Below, piece by piece: positions 23,898 to 32,047 of a stretch of 32,483 bases of DNA. Position numbers and translations under genes: made by a program. This DNA comes from DAOMOP01 sp035444405 (GTDB taxonomy: Bacteria > Pseudomonadota > Gammaproteobacteria > Burkholderiales > Rhodocyclaceae). The first letter of the stretch is position 1. Each line of letters begins with the position of its first letter. The notes beneath the pieces are model-generated. The model was given only the letters and a program-made list of their open reading frames with translations. It made no database searches and was not told where the DNA came from. Location of the stretch: positions 1-32,483 of the forward strand of contig DAOMOP010000020.1 of the NCBI GenBank assembly GCA_035444405.1, in the 5' to 3' direction.

Positions 23898-24935
23898 ATG
23901 AACACAAGGACGAAACTGATGGCGCTGCTGGGTGCCGCGCTGATCGGCAGCGGCGTGGCGGCGAGCAACGCCGCGGCGGCGACGACGCTGACGATGTCGA
24001 GCTGGGTGCCGCCGACCCATTTCGTGATGACCGAGATCCTCGAGCCGTGGGCGGCCGAGGTCGCCAAGGTCACCGAAGGACGCGTCGCGGTGCGCATCCT
24101 GCCGAAACCGGTCGGCGCGCCGGCCCAGCACTGGGAGCTTGCGCGCCGCGGCGTCGCCGACGTGACCTGGGGCAACTTCACCTACGAGCCGGAGCGCTTC
24201 AAGTCGATCTGGTTCGCCGAGATGCCGTTCAGCGGCGCGAACAGCGCAGCCTCCTCGGTGGCGCTGTGGGAGACCTACGAGCAGTACCTGAGCGGTCATC
24301 CGGCCTATGCCGGCGTCGTGATGCTGGGGGTCGGCATGCTCGGCGGCGGCGCGCTGCATCATACGAGCAAGCCGCTCGTCGAGGCGGAGGACCTGCGCAA
24401 CCAGAAGGTGCGCATGGGCGGGCCGATCCAGAAGCGCCTGCTCGAGGACTTCGGTGCGGTGCCGATCGCCGCGCCCGGGCCGCGCGCCTACGAGCTGCTC
24501 GAGGGCCGCGTCGTCGATGCGTCGCTGCACTCGCTCGAGTCGGTGATCGGTTTTCGCCTCGAGGACCAGCTCAAGCACCACACCAAGATCCCCGACGGGC
24601 TGTACGACGCGACCTTCTTCATCGTCATCAACGAGCGCAAGTGGAACGGCCTGTCGGCGGCCGACCGCGAGGCGATCCTGAGCGTGTCCGGCGCAGCGCT
24701 GTCGCGGCGCTGGGGCGAGCGCTTCGACGCGCACAATGCCGCGGCCGAAGCGGCGCTGCGCGAGCGCGGCAACGACTTCGCGACGCCGTCGGCGGCGCTG
24801 CTCGAACGCGTGCGCGCGGTGCGCGAGCAAATGCTCGCCGAGTGGGCCGCCGATACGGCCGGCATCGGCGTCGCGGATCCGATGGCGATGGTGCGCTTCT
24901 ACGAGCAGCGCTACCAGGCCTTGGCCGGCAAGTGA
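23898..24935 (+). CDS. dctP: TRAP transporter substrate-binding protein (DctP)
   Basis: 345 residues with a Sec signal (1-28, cleaved near ASNAAAA), then a DctP fold. The segment TEGRVAVRILP is followed by the central LRNQKVRMGG, with the Arg that usually clamps the substrate carboxylate. The AYELLEGRVVDASLHSLES hinge and the long C-terminal helices complete the fold. Start codon preceded by a strong GAGGAGGAG. It delivers a carboxylate to DctQM. The family is mostly specific for C4-dicarboxylates, sialic acid, ectoine, aromatic acids or amino acid derivatives. Next to an amidohydrolase, an N-acyl amino acid or its acid is plausible but unproven. Confidence 0.92.
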   Translation: MNTRTKLMALLGAALIGSGVAASNAAAATTLTMSSWVPPTHFVMTEILEPWAAEVAKVTEGRVAVRILPKPVGAPAQHWELARRGVADVTWGNFTYEPERFKSIWFAEMPFSGANSAASSVALWETYEQYLSGHPAYAGVVMLGVGMLGGGALHHTSKPLVEAEDLRNQKVRMGGPIQKRLLEDFGAVPIAAPGPRAYELLEGRVVDASLHSLESVIGFRLEDQLKHHTKIPDGLYDATFFIVINERKWNGLSAADREAILSVSGAALSRRWGERFDAHNAAAEAALRERGNDFATPSAALLERVRAVREQMLAEWAADTAGIGVADPMAMVRFYEQRYQALAGK

Positions 24936-24979
24936 GCCAGCGCGCTGCGGCCCCACTCCCCGCGGCGCAGGAGACCGTC

Positions 24980-25462
24980 ATGCATCGCATGCTGCAACGC
25001 ACCCGGAGAGCCGTGGAGGCGGTGCTGATCGTCGCGCTGCTCGCGATCGTCGTGCTGACCTTTTGCGACGTGATCGGCCGGCGCCTGTTCGGCACGCCGA
25101 TTTACGGCGCGCACGATGCGACCGAACACCTGATGGCGATCATCGTGTTCTGCGGCCTGCCGCTGCTCACCGCGGCAGGGCGACACCTGACCGTCGACCT
25201 GTTCGACCGCTTCGTCCTGTCACCGAAGATGCGCTGGTGGCGCCACCTCGTCACCGCCGCGATCACGGCGACCTTGCTGCTGATCGCCTACCAGTTCCTG
25301 CAGGCATCCTTCGAGGCCGTCGCAATCCAGGAGGTCAGCCAGGAGCTCTCGGTGCCACGCGCGTGGATGTACGCATTCATGGCAGTGACCGCCCTGCTGT
25401 CGGCGATCGCGGCGCTGCTGCCGGGCGGCGGGCACGAACGCGGCGCGGAGGAAACATCATGA
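24980..25462 (+). CDS. dctQ: TRAP transporter small permease (DctQ)
   Basis: 160 residues with four predicted membrane helices (about 12-32, 50-66, 87-107, 128-146) and the family pattern VVLTFCDVIGRRLFG near the first helix, followed by GRHLTVDLF. DctQ helps assemble the DctM permease. Length and layout are normal for the family. Its last codon overlaps the DctM start (ATGA at 25459-25462), giving translational coupling. Confidence 0.9.
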   Translation: MHRMLQRTRRAVEAVLIVALLAIVVLTFCDVIGRRLFGTPIYGAHDATEHLMAIIVFCGLPLLTAAGRHLTVDLFDRFVLSPKMRWWRHLVTAAITATLLLIAYQFLQASFEAVAIQEVSQELSVPRAWMYAFMAVTALLSAIAALLPGGGHERGAEETS

Positions 25463-26751
25463 CCACCGGCATCCTCGCACTGCTCGCGGTGCTCGCGCTC
25501 GCCTTCCTGCGCATGCCGCTCGCGTTCGCACTGCTGATCGTGTCGATCAGCGGCATCGGCGTCACCATCGGCTGGGACGTCGCGCGCACGCTGATCTCGC
25601 TGACCATCTCGGAGGCGGTGTTCTCATACGAGCTCGCGGTCGTGCCGATGTTCGTGCTGATGGGCAACGTTCTCGCGCGCACCGGCATCTCCGACGATCT
25701 GTTCCGCGCCGCGAACGCCTTTCTCGGCCCGGTGCGGGGCGGCCTCGCGCTGTCGACGATGGTGACCTGCGCCGGCTTCAGCGCGGTGTCCGGTTCCAGC
25801 CTCGCGACCGCGGCGACGATGGCCAAGGTCGCCTATCCGAGCATGAAGCGCTACGGCTATTCCGATTCGCTCGCCGCGGCGACGATCGCCGCCGGCGGCA
25901 CGCTCGGCATCCTGATCCCGCCGTCGATCATCCTGATCATCTACGGCATTCTCACGCAGACCAACATCGGACATCTGTTCATCGCCGGCGTGCTGCCCGG
26001 CCTGCTCGGCCTCGTGCTGTATCTCGCCGCGGTGTGGCTGGTGGCCCGCGCGAGCCCGGCTGACGCGCCGCGCGGCGAGCCGGTCAGCCTTGCCGCCAAG
26101 CTGCACTCGCTGCGCGGCGTGTGGCCGTTCTGCCTGCTGTTCGCGCTGGTGATCGGCGGCATCTACGCGAAGCTGTTCACCGCCACCGAAGCGGCCGGCA
26201 TGGGCGCCGGCTTCGCGCTGCTCATCGCGCTGGCGCAGCGGCGCATCGCGTTCAGCGACTTTCACCGCATCTTCGTCGACACCGCGGCGACCTCGGTGAT
26301 GCTCTACACGGTGCTGTTCGGCGCGATGCTGTTCGCCAAGCTGATCTCGTTTTCGGGCCTCGCCGAAGGCCTGCTCGCGCTGATCGAGGACGCCGGACTC
26401 GGCTCCTACCAGCTGCTGTTCGTGATCCTGCTGGTGTTCCTGCTGCTCGGCTGCGTGATGGATTCGCTCGCGATCATCCTGATCTGCGTGCCGTTGTTCG
26501 TGCCGACGCTGGTCGCGCACGGCTTCGACCTGGTGTGGTTCGGCATCATCGTCGTCGTCGTGACCGAGATCGCGCTGATCACGCCGCCGATCGGCATGAA
26601 CGTGTTCGTGCTGAAGGCCAATCTGCCGCAGGTACGCCTGGGCGCGATCTTCCGCGGGCTGATCCCGTTCATCGGCGTCGACATCGTGCGGCTCGCCCTG
26701 CTGGTGGCGTTTCCGGCCATTTCGCTGGCGCTGGTGAACATGATGAAATAG
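25459..26751 (+). CDS. dctM: TRAP transporter large permease (DctM)
   Basis: 430 residues, a dozen hydrophobic segments, with the DctM signatures FVLMGNVLARTGIS, CAGFSAVSGSSLATAATMAKVAYPSM and GGTLGILIPPSI, and the second-half repeat LFAKLISFSGLAEGL and GCVMDSLAIILICVPLF. A GGAGGA sequence lies just upstream of the ATG. It uses the Na+/H+ gradient to move the substrate delivered by DctP. The transporter is complete: dctP, dctQ and dctM in the usual order. Confidence 0.94.
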   Translation: MTTGILALLAVLALAFLRMPLAFALLIVSISGIGVTIGWDVARTLISLTISEAVFSYELAVVPMFVLMGNVLARTGISDDLFRAANAFLGPVRGGLALSTMVTCAGFSAVSGSSLATAATMAKVAYPSMKRYGYSDSLAAATIAAGGTLGILIPPSIILIIYGILTQTNIGHLFIAGVLPGLLGLVLYLAAVWLVARASPADAPRGEPVSLAAKLHSLRGVWPFCLLFALVIGGIYAKLFTATEAAGMGAGFALLIALAQRRIAFSDFHRIFVDTAATSVMLYTVLFGAMLFAKLISFSGLAEGLLALIEDAGLGSYQLLFVILLVFLLLGCVMDSLAIILICVPLFVPTLVAHGFDLVWFGIIVVVVTEIALITPPIGMNVFVLKANLPQVRLGAIFRGLIPFIGVDIVRLALLVAFPAISLALVNMMK

Positions 26752-26786
26752 GGACGCGACGCCAGATTGTCGGCGTTCCGAACCGG

Positions 26787-26808
26787 CGGCACCGATTCAT
26801 CGGTGTCG
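26787..26808. terminator. Hairpin after dctM (terminator-like)
   Basis: Stem CGGCACCGAT (26787-26796) pairs with ATCGGTGTCG (26799-26808), with one G-T pair and a 2-nt loop (in practice a shorter stem with a 4-nt loop). No T run follows. Another short dyad lies at 26858-26873 (GCCGTC-N4-GACGGC). They lie between dctM and the converging DUF1499 gene and may end both transcripts. Confidence 0.4.
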
Positions 26809-26965
26809 AGATCGCGAGTGCCCGAACTGCCGTGGGCGGGCAGGTCGGGCGGAAGTCGCCGTCCGACGACGGCCGGCATAACGCCCGAACTCCGGACAAC
26901 CACCGGCGTCGCCGCACGGCGCGCCGAAGGTGCAAGCGCGCGTGACGCTGGGCGGTGCGCTCGGC

Positions 26966-27697
26966 TCACGAGCGCGCCGCACCCGCGACGGCGGCGACGC
27001 GCTCGAGATAGGCACGAATCCGCTTCGCGTTGGTGCCGACATCGCTGCGCCCGACGCGCGACTTCGAGCGCACGTCGATGCGGCTGCCGGCCGCGTCAGC
27101 ACGCACCCGCACGGCGATGTCGTCGCGAGAGCCGAACCAGAACGTCGTATCGGTCGCCTCGATGCGGCCGGCCGCCGCGTCGTGCGCGACGATATCCCAT
27201 CCCATCGCCGCGGCGGCCTCCAAGGCCCACGCGAAAGCCTCGCCCGGCGGGGCCGCGACGCGTAACGGCGCGACGTCGGGATAGGCACGGCGCTGCGCGT
27301 CGGCAACCGCGGCACCGCCGTGCGCGACCGGGTTCGGTGCGTCGGCGCGCAGCGGCACCACCGCGACGAACGCCGGAGGCTCGTCCAGGTCCGTGCTGAT
27401 GTCGTGGATCGGCGGCACCGCGCGGGCGAGGTACAACCAGTACGCCGGCACCGCGACAATGGCGCAGCCCAGGAGGAATGCCAGCGCCAGCGCGCAGCCC
27501 TGGCTTGCGCGAACCGTCGCGACGAGCGCGCCGCCGACTGCGAGCGCAACCGCCGCAAGGCCCAAATACACCGCCCAGCGCAGCAAGGTGAAACCGGTCG
27601 GAAACGGCCACAGCCCGAAACGTGCGCCGGGGCCGGACACGAGCAACAACGCTGCGCCAAGCGCAGCAACAGCGACAGCCACGCGGGACCAGTTCAT
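26966..27697 (-). CDS. DUF1499-domain membrane protein
   Basis: 243 residues. Three membrane segments at about 5-25, 38-60 and 70-95, then a soluble domain (about 100-243) that matches the DUF1499 pattern: AQRRAYPDVAPLRV, EAFAWALEAAAAMGWDIVAHDAAAGRIEATDTTFWFGSRDDIAVRV, and RSKSRVGRSDVGTNAKRIRAYL. The domain has a conserved Trp/Asp-rich core, but no known catalytic function. No partner gene is adjacent: it converges with dctM and is divergent from the YciI relic. Function unknown. Confidence 0.85.
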   Translation of the reverse strand: MNWSRVAVAVAALGAALLLVSGPGARFGLWPFPTGFTLLRWAVYLGLAAVALAVGGALVATVRASQGCALALAFLLGCAIVAVPAYWLYLARAVPPIHDISTDLDEPPAFVAVVPLRADAPNPVAHGGAAVADAQRRAYPDVAPLRVAAPPGEAFAWALEAAAAMGWDIVAHDAAAGRIEATDTTFWFGSRDDIAVRVRADAAGSRIDVRSKSRVGRSDVGTNAKRIRAYLERVAAVAGAARS

Positions 27698-27857
27698 TGC
27701 GTCGCACTCCGTATGGCCACTGGTCCGGGATCGGACAGCCGGACCACCCTATGGTTTCGGCGCGGAAACCGACCTGCCCCCCGCGCACCGCGTGCCGGCC
27801 CGGTGCCGATTCAGTACCATCGCGACTGCACGGACCACTTCACCCACGGAGACAGCG

Positions 27858-27935
27858 ATGCATTAGCTGCGCTTCTACGAAGTCGCCGACGGCTACGTCG
27901 AGCGCCGAGAAGCGTTCCGCAACGAACACCTCGCG
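27858..27935 (+). pseudogene. Relic of a YciI-family (YCII) protein gene with stop at codon 3
   Basis: The plus strand reads Met-His-stop-LRFYEVADGYVERREAFRNEHLA, clearly the N-terminus of a YciI-like protein (usual form MHYLLFYEVADDYVERR). The expected third-codon Tyr is a TAG stop, and the match ends after 26 codons. A GGAG site 6 bp before the ATG is still present. The rest of the gene is gone: the next real gene is the acyl-CoA dehydrogenase ending at 27988 on the other strand. No other gene lies in 27698-27987. Confidence 0.7.
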
Positions 27936-27987
27936 GTCCCGCTCGGCGCCCCAATCCGAACGCACGGGCAACACTCGTCGGCGTCGC

Positions 27988-29778
27988 TCACAATTGCGAC
28001 TCCGGAAAACGCTCGAGCACGGCACCGGCACTGCACACCGTCGCGGCAAGCGCGGCGGCCGATGGTGCAACGCTCGCCATGTAAAAGCGCGCCAGTTCGA
28101 CGAGGCTCGCGCAATACGCCGTATCGCCGTCGCCCGCCACGAGCCGCCGCTGCGCCGCCTGCGCGACGCGCGCGAGCTGCCACGCGCCGCACACCGTGCC
28201 GAACAGATGCAGGAACGGCACCGCCGCGGCGAGCACCTCGCCCGGCTTATCACGGCCGTTCGCGAGCAGCCAGTCGGCGGCCGCCTCGAGCGCCGCGAGC
28301 GCCTCGCCGAGCGCCGCACCGATGTCGGTGAGCTCGCGCTCCGCGGCGAGCGCCTCGGCACTCGCGCGCACATCGGCGGCGAGCTCGCGCAGCGTCTCGC
28401 CGCCTTCGCGCAGAATCTTGCGGCCGACCAGGTCGTTCGCCTGGATGCCGGTCGTGCCCTCGTAGATCGTGATGATGCGTGCGTCGCGGAAGAACTGCGC
28501 GATGCCGGTCTCCTCGACGAAGCCCATGCCGCCGAAGACCTGGATTGCATCGTCGCAGACGTCGTTGCCGAGCTCGGTGCACCAGCCCTTGGCGACCGGC
28601 ATCACGAGGTCGACGTAGCGGCGGTACTTGGCGGCCACGGCGGCGTCCGGGTGGTGGTGCGCGAGGTCGAACCAGCCCGCCGCGGTGTAGAGCAGCGCGC
28701 GCATCGCCATCACGCGCGCACGCATCGACAGCACCATGCGCTTGACGTCGGGGTGGTGGAGGATCGGCTCGCCGGCCGCGCCAGTCACCGCGTTGCGCCC
28801 CTGCACGCGCTCGCGCGCGTGCGCGAGCGCGAACTGGTAGGCGCGCTCGGCGAGCCCCGCGCCCTGCACGCCGACGCCGAAGCGCGCCTCGTTCATCATG
28901 ATGAACATGGTCTCGAGGCCGCGGTTCGGCGCGCCGACCAGATAGCCCACCGCGCCGCCGTCGTCGCCGTAGCTCATCGTGCACGTCGGGCTGCCGCGGA
29001 TGCCGAGCTTGTGCTCGATCGCGATGCAGCGCACGTCGTTCTTCGCGCCGAGATTGCCTTCGTCATCGACGAGATACTTCGGCACGATGAACAGCGACAG
29101 CCCCTTCACGCCGGCCGGCGCGTCGGGCAGGCGCGCGAGCACCAGGTGCACGATGTTCGGCGTCAGCTCGTGCTCGCCGTAGGAGATGAAGATCTTCTGG
29201 CCGAACAGGCGGTAGCTGCCGTCGGCCTGCGGCTCGGCGCGGCAGCGCGTCGCGGCGAGATCGGAGCCGGCCTGCGGCTCGGTCAAATTCATCGTCGCGC
29301 CCCACTCGCCGCTCACCACGCGCGTGAGCCACAAGGCCTTCTGCGCGTCACTCGCCGCGATGCGCAGCGCCTCGGCCTGGCTGACGTTGAGCTGCGGCAG
29401 CATCGTGAAGGCCATGTTGGTCGAAAACCACATCTCCCACACCGGCGTCGACACGAGCTTGGGCAGCCCCTGGCCGCCGAAGGGCTGCGGCAGCGACAGG
29501 CCGAGCCAGCCCGCGCCGCGGAACCGCGCGTAGGCCTGCGCCCAGCCGTCCGGCGTGACGACGCGGCCGTCGGCCTCGAGCCGGCAGCCCTGCATGTCGC
29601 CGACGCGGTTGAGTGGCGCGAGCACGCCGGCGGCGAACTTGCCGGCCTCGTCGAGGATCGCCGCGACGACGTCCGGCGCGGCCTCCTCGCAGCCGGGCAG
29701 CGCCGCGACTGCGTCGAGGCCGGCCACTTCGGCGAGGATGAACTGCATGTCGCGCAGCGGCGCGTCGTAGTCGGTCAT
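27988..29778 (-). CDS. Acyl-CoA dehydrogenase (long form, about 600 residues)
   Basis: 596 residues. FAD-binding motif WGATMNLTEPQAGSDLA (about 159-175), FVSYGEHEL-type segment, GIRGSPTCTMSY and the helical C-terminus with FGGMGFVEETGIAQFFRDARI, catalytic base Glu440 in IYEGTTGIQANDL and an extra C-terminal domain (470-596). This long type, relative to the usual 380 residues, is found in DmdC-like and related enzymes that oxidise acyl-CoAs such as aryl-propionyl or methylmercaptopropionyl-CoA. Electrons would go to ETF. It is the last gene of a four-gene minus-strand operon (hydratase, thiolase, SDR, dehydrogenase), separated from the SDR by 23 bp. The start at 29778 has no alternative ATG that would fit the family better. 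Confidence 0.9.
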   Translation of the reverse strand: MTDYDAPLRDMQFILAEVAGLDAVAALPGCEEAAPDVVAAILDEAGKFAAGVLAPLNRVGDMQGCRLEADGRVVTPDGWAQAYARFRGAGWLGLSLPQPFGGQGLPKLVSTPVWEMWFSTNMAFTMLPQLNVSQAEALRIAASDAQKALWLTRVVSGEWGATMNLTEPQAGSDLAATRCRAEPQADGSYRLFGQKIFISYGEHELTPNIVHLVLARLPDAPAGVKGLSLFIVPKYLVDDEGNLGAKNDVRCIAIEHKLGIRGSPTCTMSYGDDGGAVGYLVGAPNRGLETMFIMMNEARFGVGVQGAGLAERAYQFALAHARERVQGRNAVTGAAGEPILHHPDVKRMVLSMRARVMAMRALLYTAAGWFDLAHHHPDAAVAAKYRRYVDLVMPVAKGWCTELGNDVCDDAIQVFGGMGFVEETGIAQFFRDARIITIYEGTTGIQANDLVGRKILREGGETLRELAADVRASAEALAAERELTDIGAALGEALAALEAAADWLLANGRDKPGEVLAAAVPFLHLFGTVCGAWQLARVAQAAQRRLVAGDGDTAYCASLVELARFYMASVAPSAAALAATVCSAGAVLERFPESQL

Positions 29779-29801
29779 CGGATCGTGTCTCCGAAAAAGG
29801 C

Positions 29802-30569
29802 TTACCGCGGCGCGAGCCGCAGCGCGCCGTCGAGCCGGATCGTCTCGCCATTGAGCATCACGTTCTCGACGATGCCGCGCGCGAGCTGCGCGAACTCGTC
29901 GGGCTGGCCGAGGCGCGGCGGAAACGGCACGGCGGCGCCCAGCGAGGCCTGCACGTCGGGCGGCAGCGTGTGCATCATCGGCGTCAGGAACAGGCCCGGT
30001 GCGATCGTCACGACGCGGATGCCGAAGCGTGCGAGCTCGCGCGCGATCGGCAGCGTCATCGCGACGATGCCGCCCTTCGACGCGGCGTAGGCGGCCTGGC
30101 CGATCTGGCCCTCGTAGGCAGCCACCGAAGCGGTGTTGATGATCACGCCGCGCTCGCCGTCGGCGTTCGGCACGCCCTGGGCCATCGCCTCGGCGGCGAC
30201 GCGGATCATGTTGAAGGTGCCGATCAGGTTGATCTCGACGGTGCGCGCGAACGCGGCGAGCGGCTGCGGGCCGTCCTTGCCGAGCACCTTGTCGGCGGTG
30301 CCGACGCCGGCGCAGTTGACGAGACCGTGCAGCGCGCCGAAGCGCGCCAAGGCGAGCGCGACGCAGGCCTGCGCGTCGGCCTCGGCGGCGACGTCGGTGC
30401 GCTTGAACGCGGCGCGCGCGCCGAGCTCGTCGGCGAGCTGCGCGGCGGCGGCCTCGTTGAGGTCGGCGATCACGACGTTGGCGCCGGCGGCGTGGAACGC
30501 GCGCGCAGTCGCCGCGCCAAGGCCGGAGGCGCCGCCGGTGATGAGGAAGGTGTGGTCGGTGATGTTCAT
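29802..30569 (-). CDS. SDR-type 3-hydroxyacyl-CoA dehydrogenase
   Basis: 255 residues. TGGASGLG at about 11-18, VIADLNE after strand 2 (Asp, so NAD preferred), FKRTDVAAE, NCAGVGTADKVLG, catalytic INTASVAAYEGQIGQAAYAASKGG, then PGLFLTPMM. The body resembles the 17-beta-hydroxysteroid dehydrogenase 10/3-hydroxyacyl-CoA dehydrogenase type II group, which oxidises 3-hydroxyacyl- or 3-hydroxy-2-methylacyl-CoA. Its neighbours (dehydrogenase, thiolase, hydratase) provide the rest of a beta-oxidation round, making this the probable third enzyme of the spiral encoded at this end. It is separated by 67 bp from the thiolase gene upstream on the minus strand. Confidence 0.9.
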   Translation of the reverse strand: MNITDHTFLITGGASGLGAATARAFHAAGANVVIADLNEAAAAQLADELGARAAFKRTDVAAEADAQACVALALARFGALHGLVNCAGVGTADKVLGKDGPQPLAAFARTVEINLIGTFNMIRVAAEAMAQGVPNADGERGVIINTASVAAYEGQIGQAAYAASKGGIVAMTLPIARELARFGIRVVTIAPGLFLTPMMHTLPPDVQASLGAAVPFPPRLGQPDEFAQLARGIVENVMLNGETIRLDGALRLAPR

Positions 30570-30636
30570 GCTCTGCTCATCCGGTCGTGGGCATCACGCC
30601 CTGTGGGTTCGTTACGCAGCTCGAAGCAATGCGCCG

Positions 30637-31905
30637 CTACGCCGCGTTCTCGACGACGATCGCAACCCCCTGCCCGCCGCCGGCGCACGCCGAGGCGACG
30701 CCGTATTGCAGCCCGTCGGCGGCGAGCGTGCGCGCGACGGTCATCGTCAGGCGCACGCCGGAGGCGCCGAGCGGGTGGCCGATCGCGATCGCGCCGCCAT
30801 GTACGTTGGTCTTGTCGCGGTCGAGCCCGAGCTCCTGCTCGCAGGCGAGGTATTGTGCGCCGAAGGCCTCGTTGATCTCGATGCGGGCGAGGTCGCTCAC
30901 GGTCAGCCCCGCCTTGCGCGCCGCGGCGCGGATCGCCGGGGCGGGGCCGATGCCCATGATCTCGGGCGGCACCGCCACGGATGCGCCGGCGACGATGCGC
31001 GCGAGCGGGCGCAGGCCGTGCGCGCGCACCCAGTCGCCGCGCGCGACGAGCACCGCGGCCGCGCCATCGACGATCGCCGAACTGTTGCCGCCGGTCTGCA
31101 CGCCGCCGAAGGCGGGCTTGAGCTTTTGCAGCACCGCGTACGGCGTCGGGCGCACGTGGCCGTCGCGTGCGCACACCTCGGCGCGGTCGGCGAGCCGGAT
31201 GCCGCGCGGCTGGTAGCCGTCGAGCGCCCACTGGACGTTGGTGACGGGCGCGACCTCGCCGTCGAAGTAACCCGCCTCCCACGCGGCCACGGCGCGCGCA
31301 AAACTCTGCTCGGCAAAGCGGTCGACGGCCTCGCGCGCGATGCCGTAGCGCTTCGCGAGGTTCTCGGCGGTATCGCCCATGCTCGCGGCCGGGGCGGTGT
31401 CCTTGGTCGCCTCCCACAGGAAGTCGCGGAAATCGACCTGACCCATGCGGAAACCGGCGCGATGCGTGTAGGCCGCCACCGGGTTGCGCGACATCGACTC
31501 GGTGCCGACCGCGAGCGCGACGCGCGCCTTGCCGAGCGTGATCTGGTCGGCGGCGGCGAGGATGGCCTCGAAGCCGGTGCCGCACAGCCGCTGCACCAGC
31601 AGCGCCGGCACCTCGGCGCGCACGCCCGCGTACAGCCCGATGTGGCGCGGCAGGTAGTAGGCGTCGAAGCTCGCCTGCGCCATGTTGCCGGCGACGATCG
31701 CGTCGACCGCGGCGGCCGGGATCGCGCTCGCGTCGAACAGCGCGCGCGCCGCCTGGATGCCCAGATCGGTCGGCGAGACGTCGCGCAGCACGCCGTTGTA
31801 GTCGGCGAACGGCGTGCGCCGGCCGGCGACGAGCCAGATGTCGTCGTAGGTGCTGGCGTGGGCGGCCGCCTCGCTGGCGGCGTAGGGATTGACGGTGTCG
31901 GTCAT
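30637..31905 (-). CDS. Acetyl-CoA C-acyltransferase (thiolase)
   Basis: 422 residues. Nucleophile Cys108 (VQRLCGTGFEA), His377 in GHPLGASG and Cys407 (SACAGGGQG), with GTESMSRNP and the EINEAFGAQ segment. The N-terminal 20 residues before TYDDIWLVAGRRTPF are longer than usual and of no recognised type. The catalytic apparatus is intact. It belongs to the general degradative thiolase group rather than the PcaF type at 240-1448, and should release acetyl-CoA at the end of each cycle of the operon here. The 142 bp between it and the cut-off hydratase contain nothing I can identify. Confidence 0.9.
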   Translation of the reverse strand: MTDTVNPYAASEAAAHASTYDDIWLVAGRRTPFADYNGVLRDVSPTDLGIQAARALFDASAIPAAAVDAIVAGNMAQASFDAYYLPRHIGLYAGVRAEVPALLVQRLCGTGFEAILAAADQITLGKARVALAVGTESMSRNPVAAYTHRAGFRMGQVDFRDFLWEATKDTAPAASMGDTAENLAKRYGIAREAVDRFAEQSFARAVAAWEAGYFDGEVAPVTNVQWALDGYQPRGIRLADRAEVCARDGHVRPTPYAVLQKLKPAFGGVQTGGNSSAIVDGAAAVLVARGDWVRAHGLRPLARIVAGASVAVPPEIMGIGPAPAIRAAARKAGLTVSDLARIEINEAFGAQYLACEQELGLDRDKTNVHGGAIAIGHPLGASGVRLTMTVARTLAADGLQYGVASACAGGGQGVAIVVENAA

Positions 31906-32047
31906 GACTGCGGCTCTGTGTGGATGGGGTCGTCGGTGGTTGCGAGGGCGGCCGGGGCTGCACGCGTGACGGCGGCCGTCGCGAGACGGGATTGCACGCG
32001 CTGGCGAGTGCAGCCACCCCGGTGGCGCGGTGGCGTCGGCGCGGCGC

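Noticed and set aside
22656..24956. 766-residue frame antisense to the amidohydrolase and dctP
   Set aside because: It spans two clearly real genes and is rich in Arg/Gly/Gln without motifs.
27622..30090. 822-residue frame antisense to the acyl-CoA dehydrogenase
   Set aside because: Crosses several gene boundaries and shows the same His/Arg/Ala-rich artefact composition.
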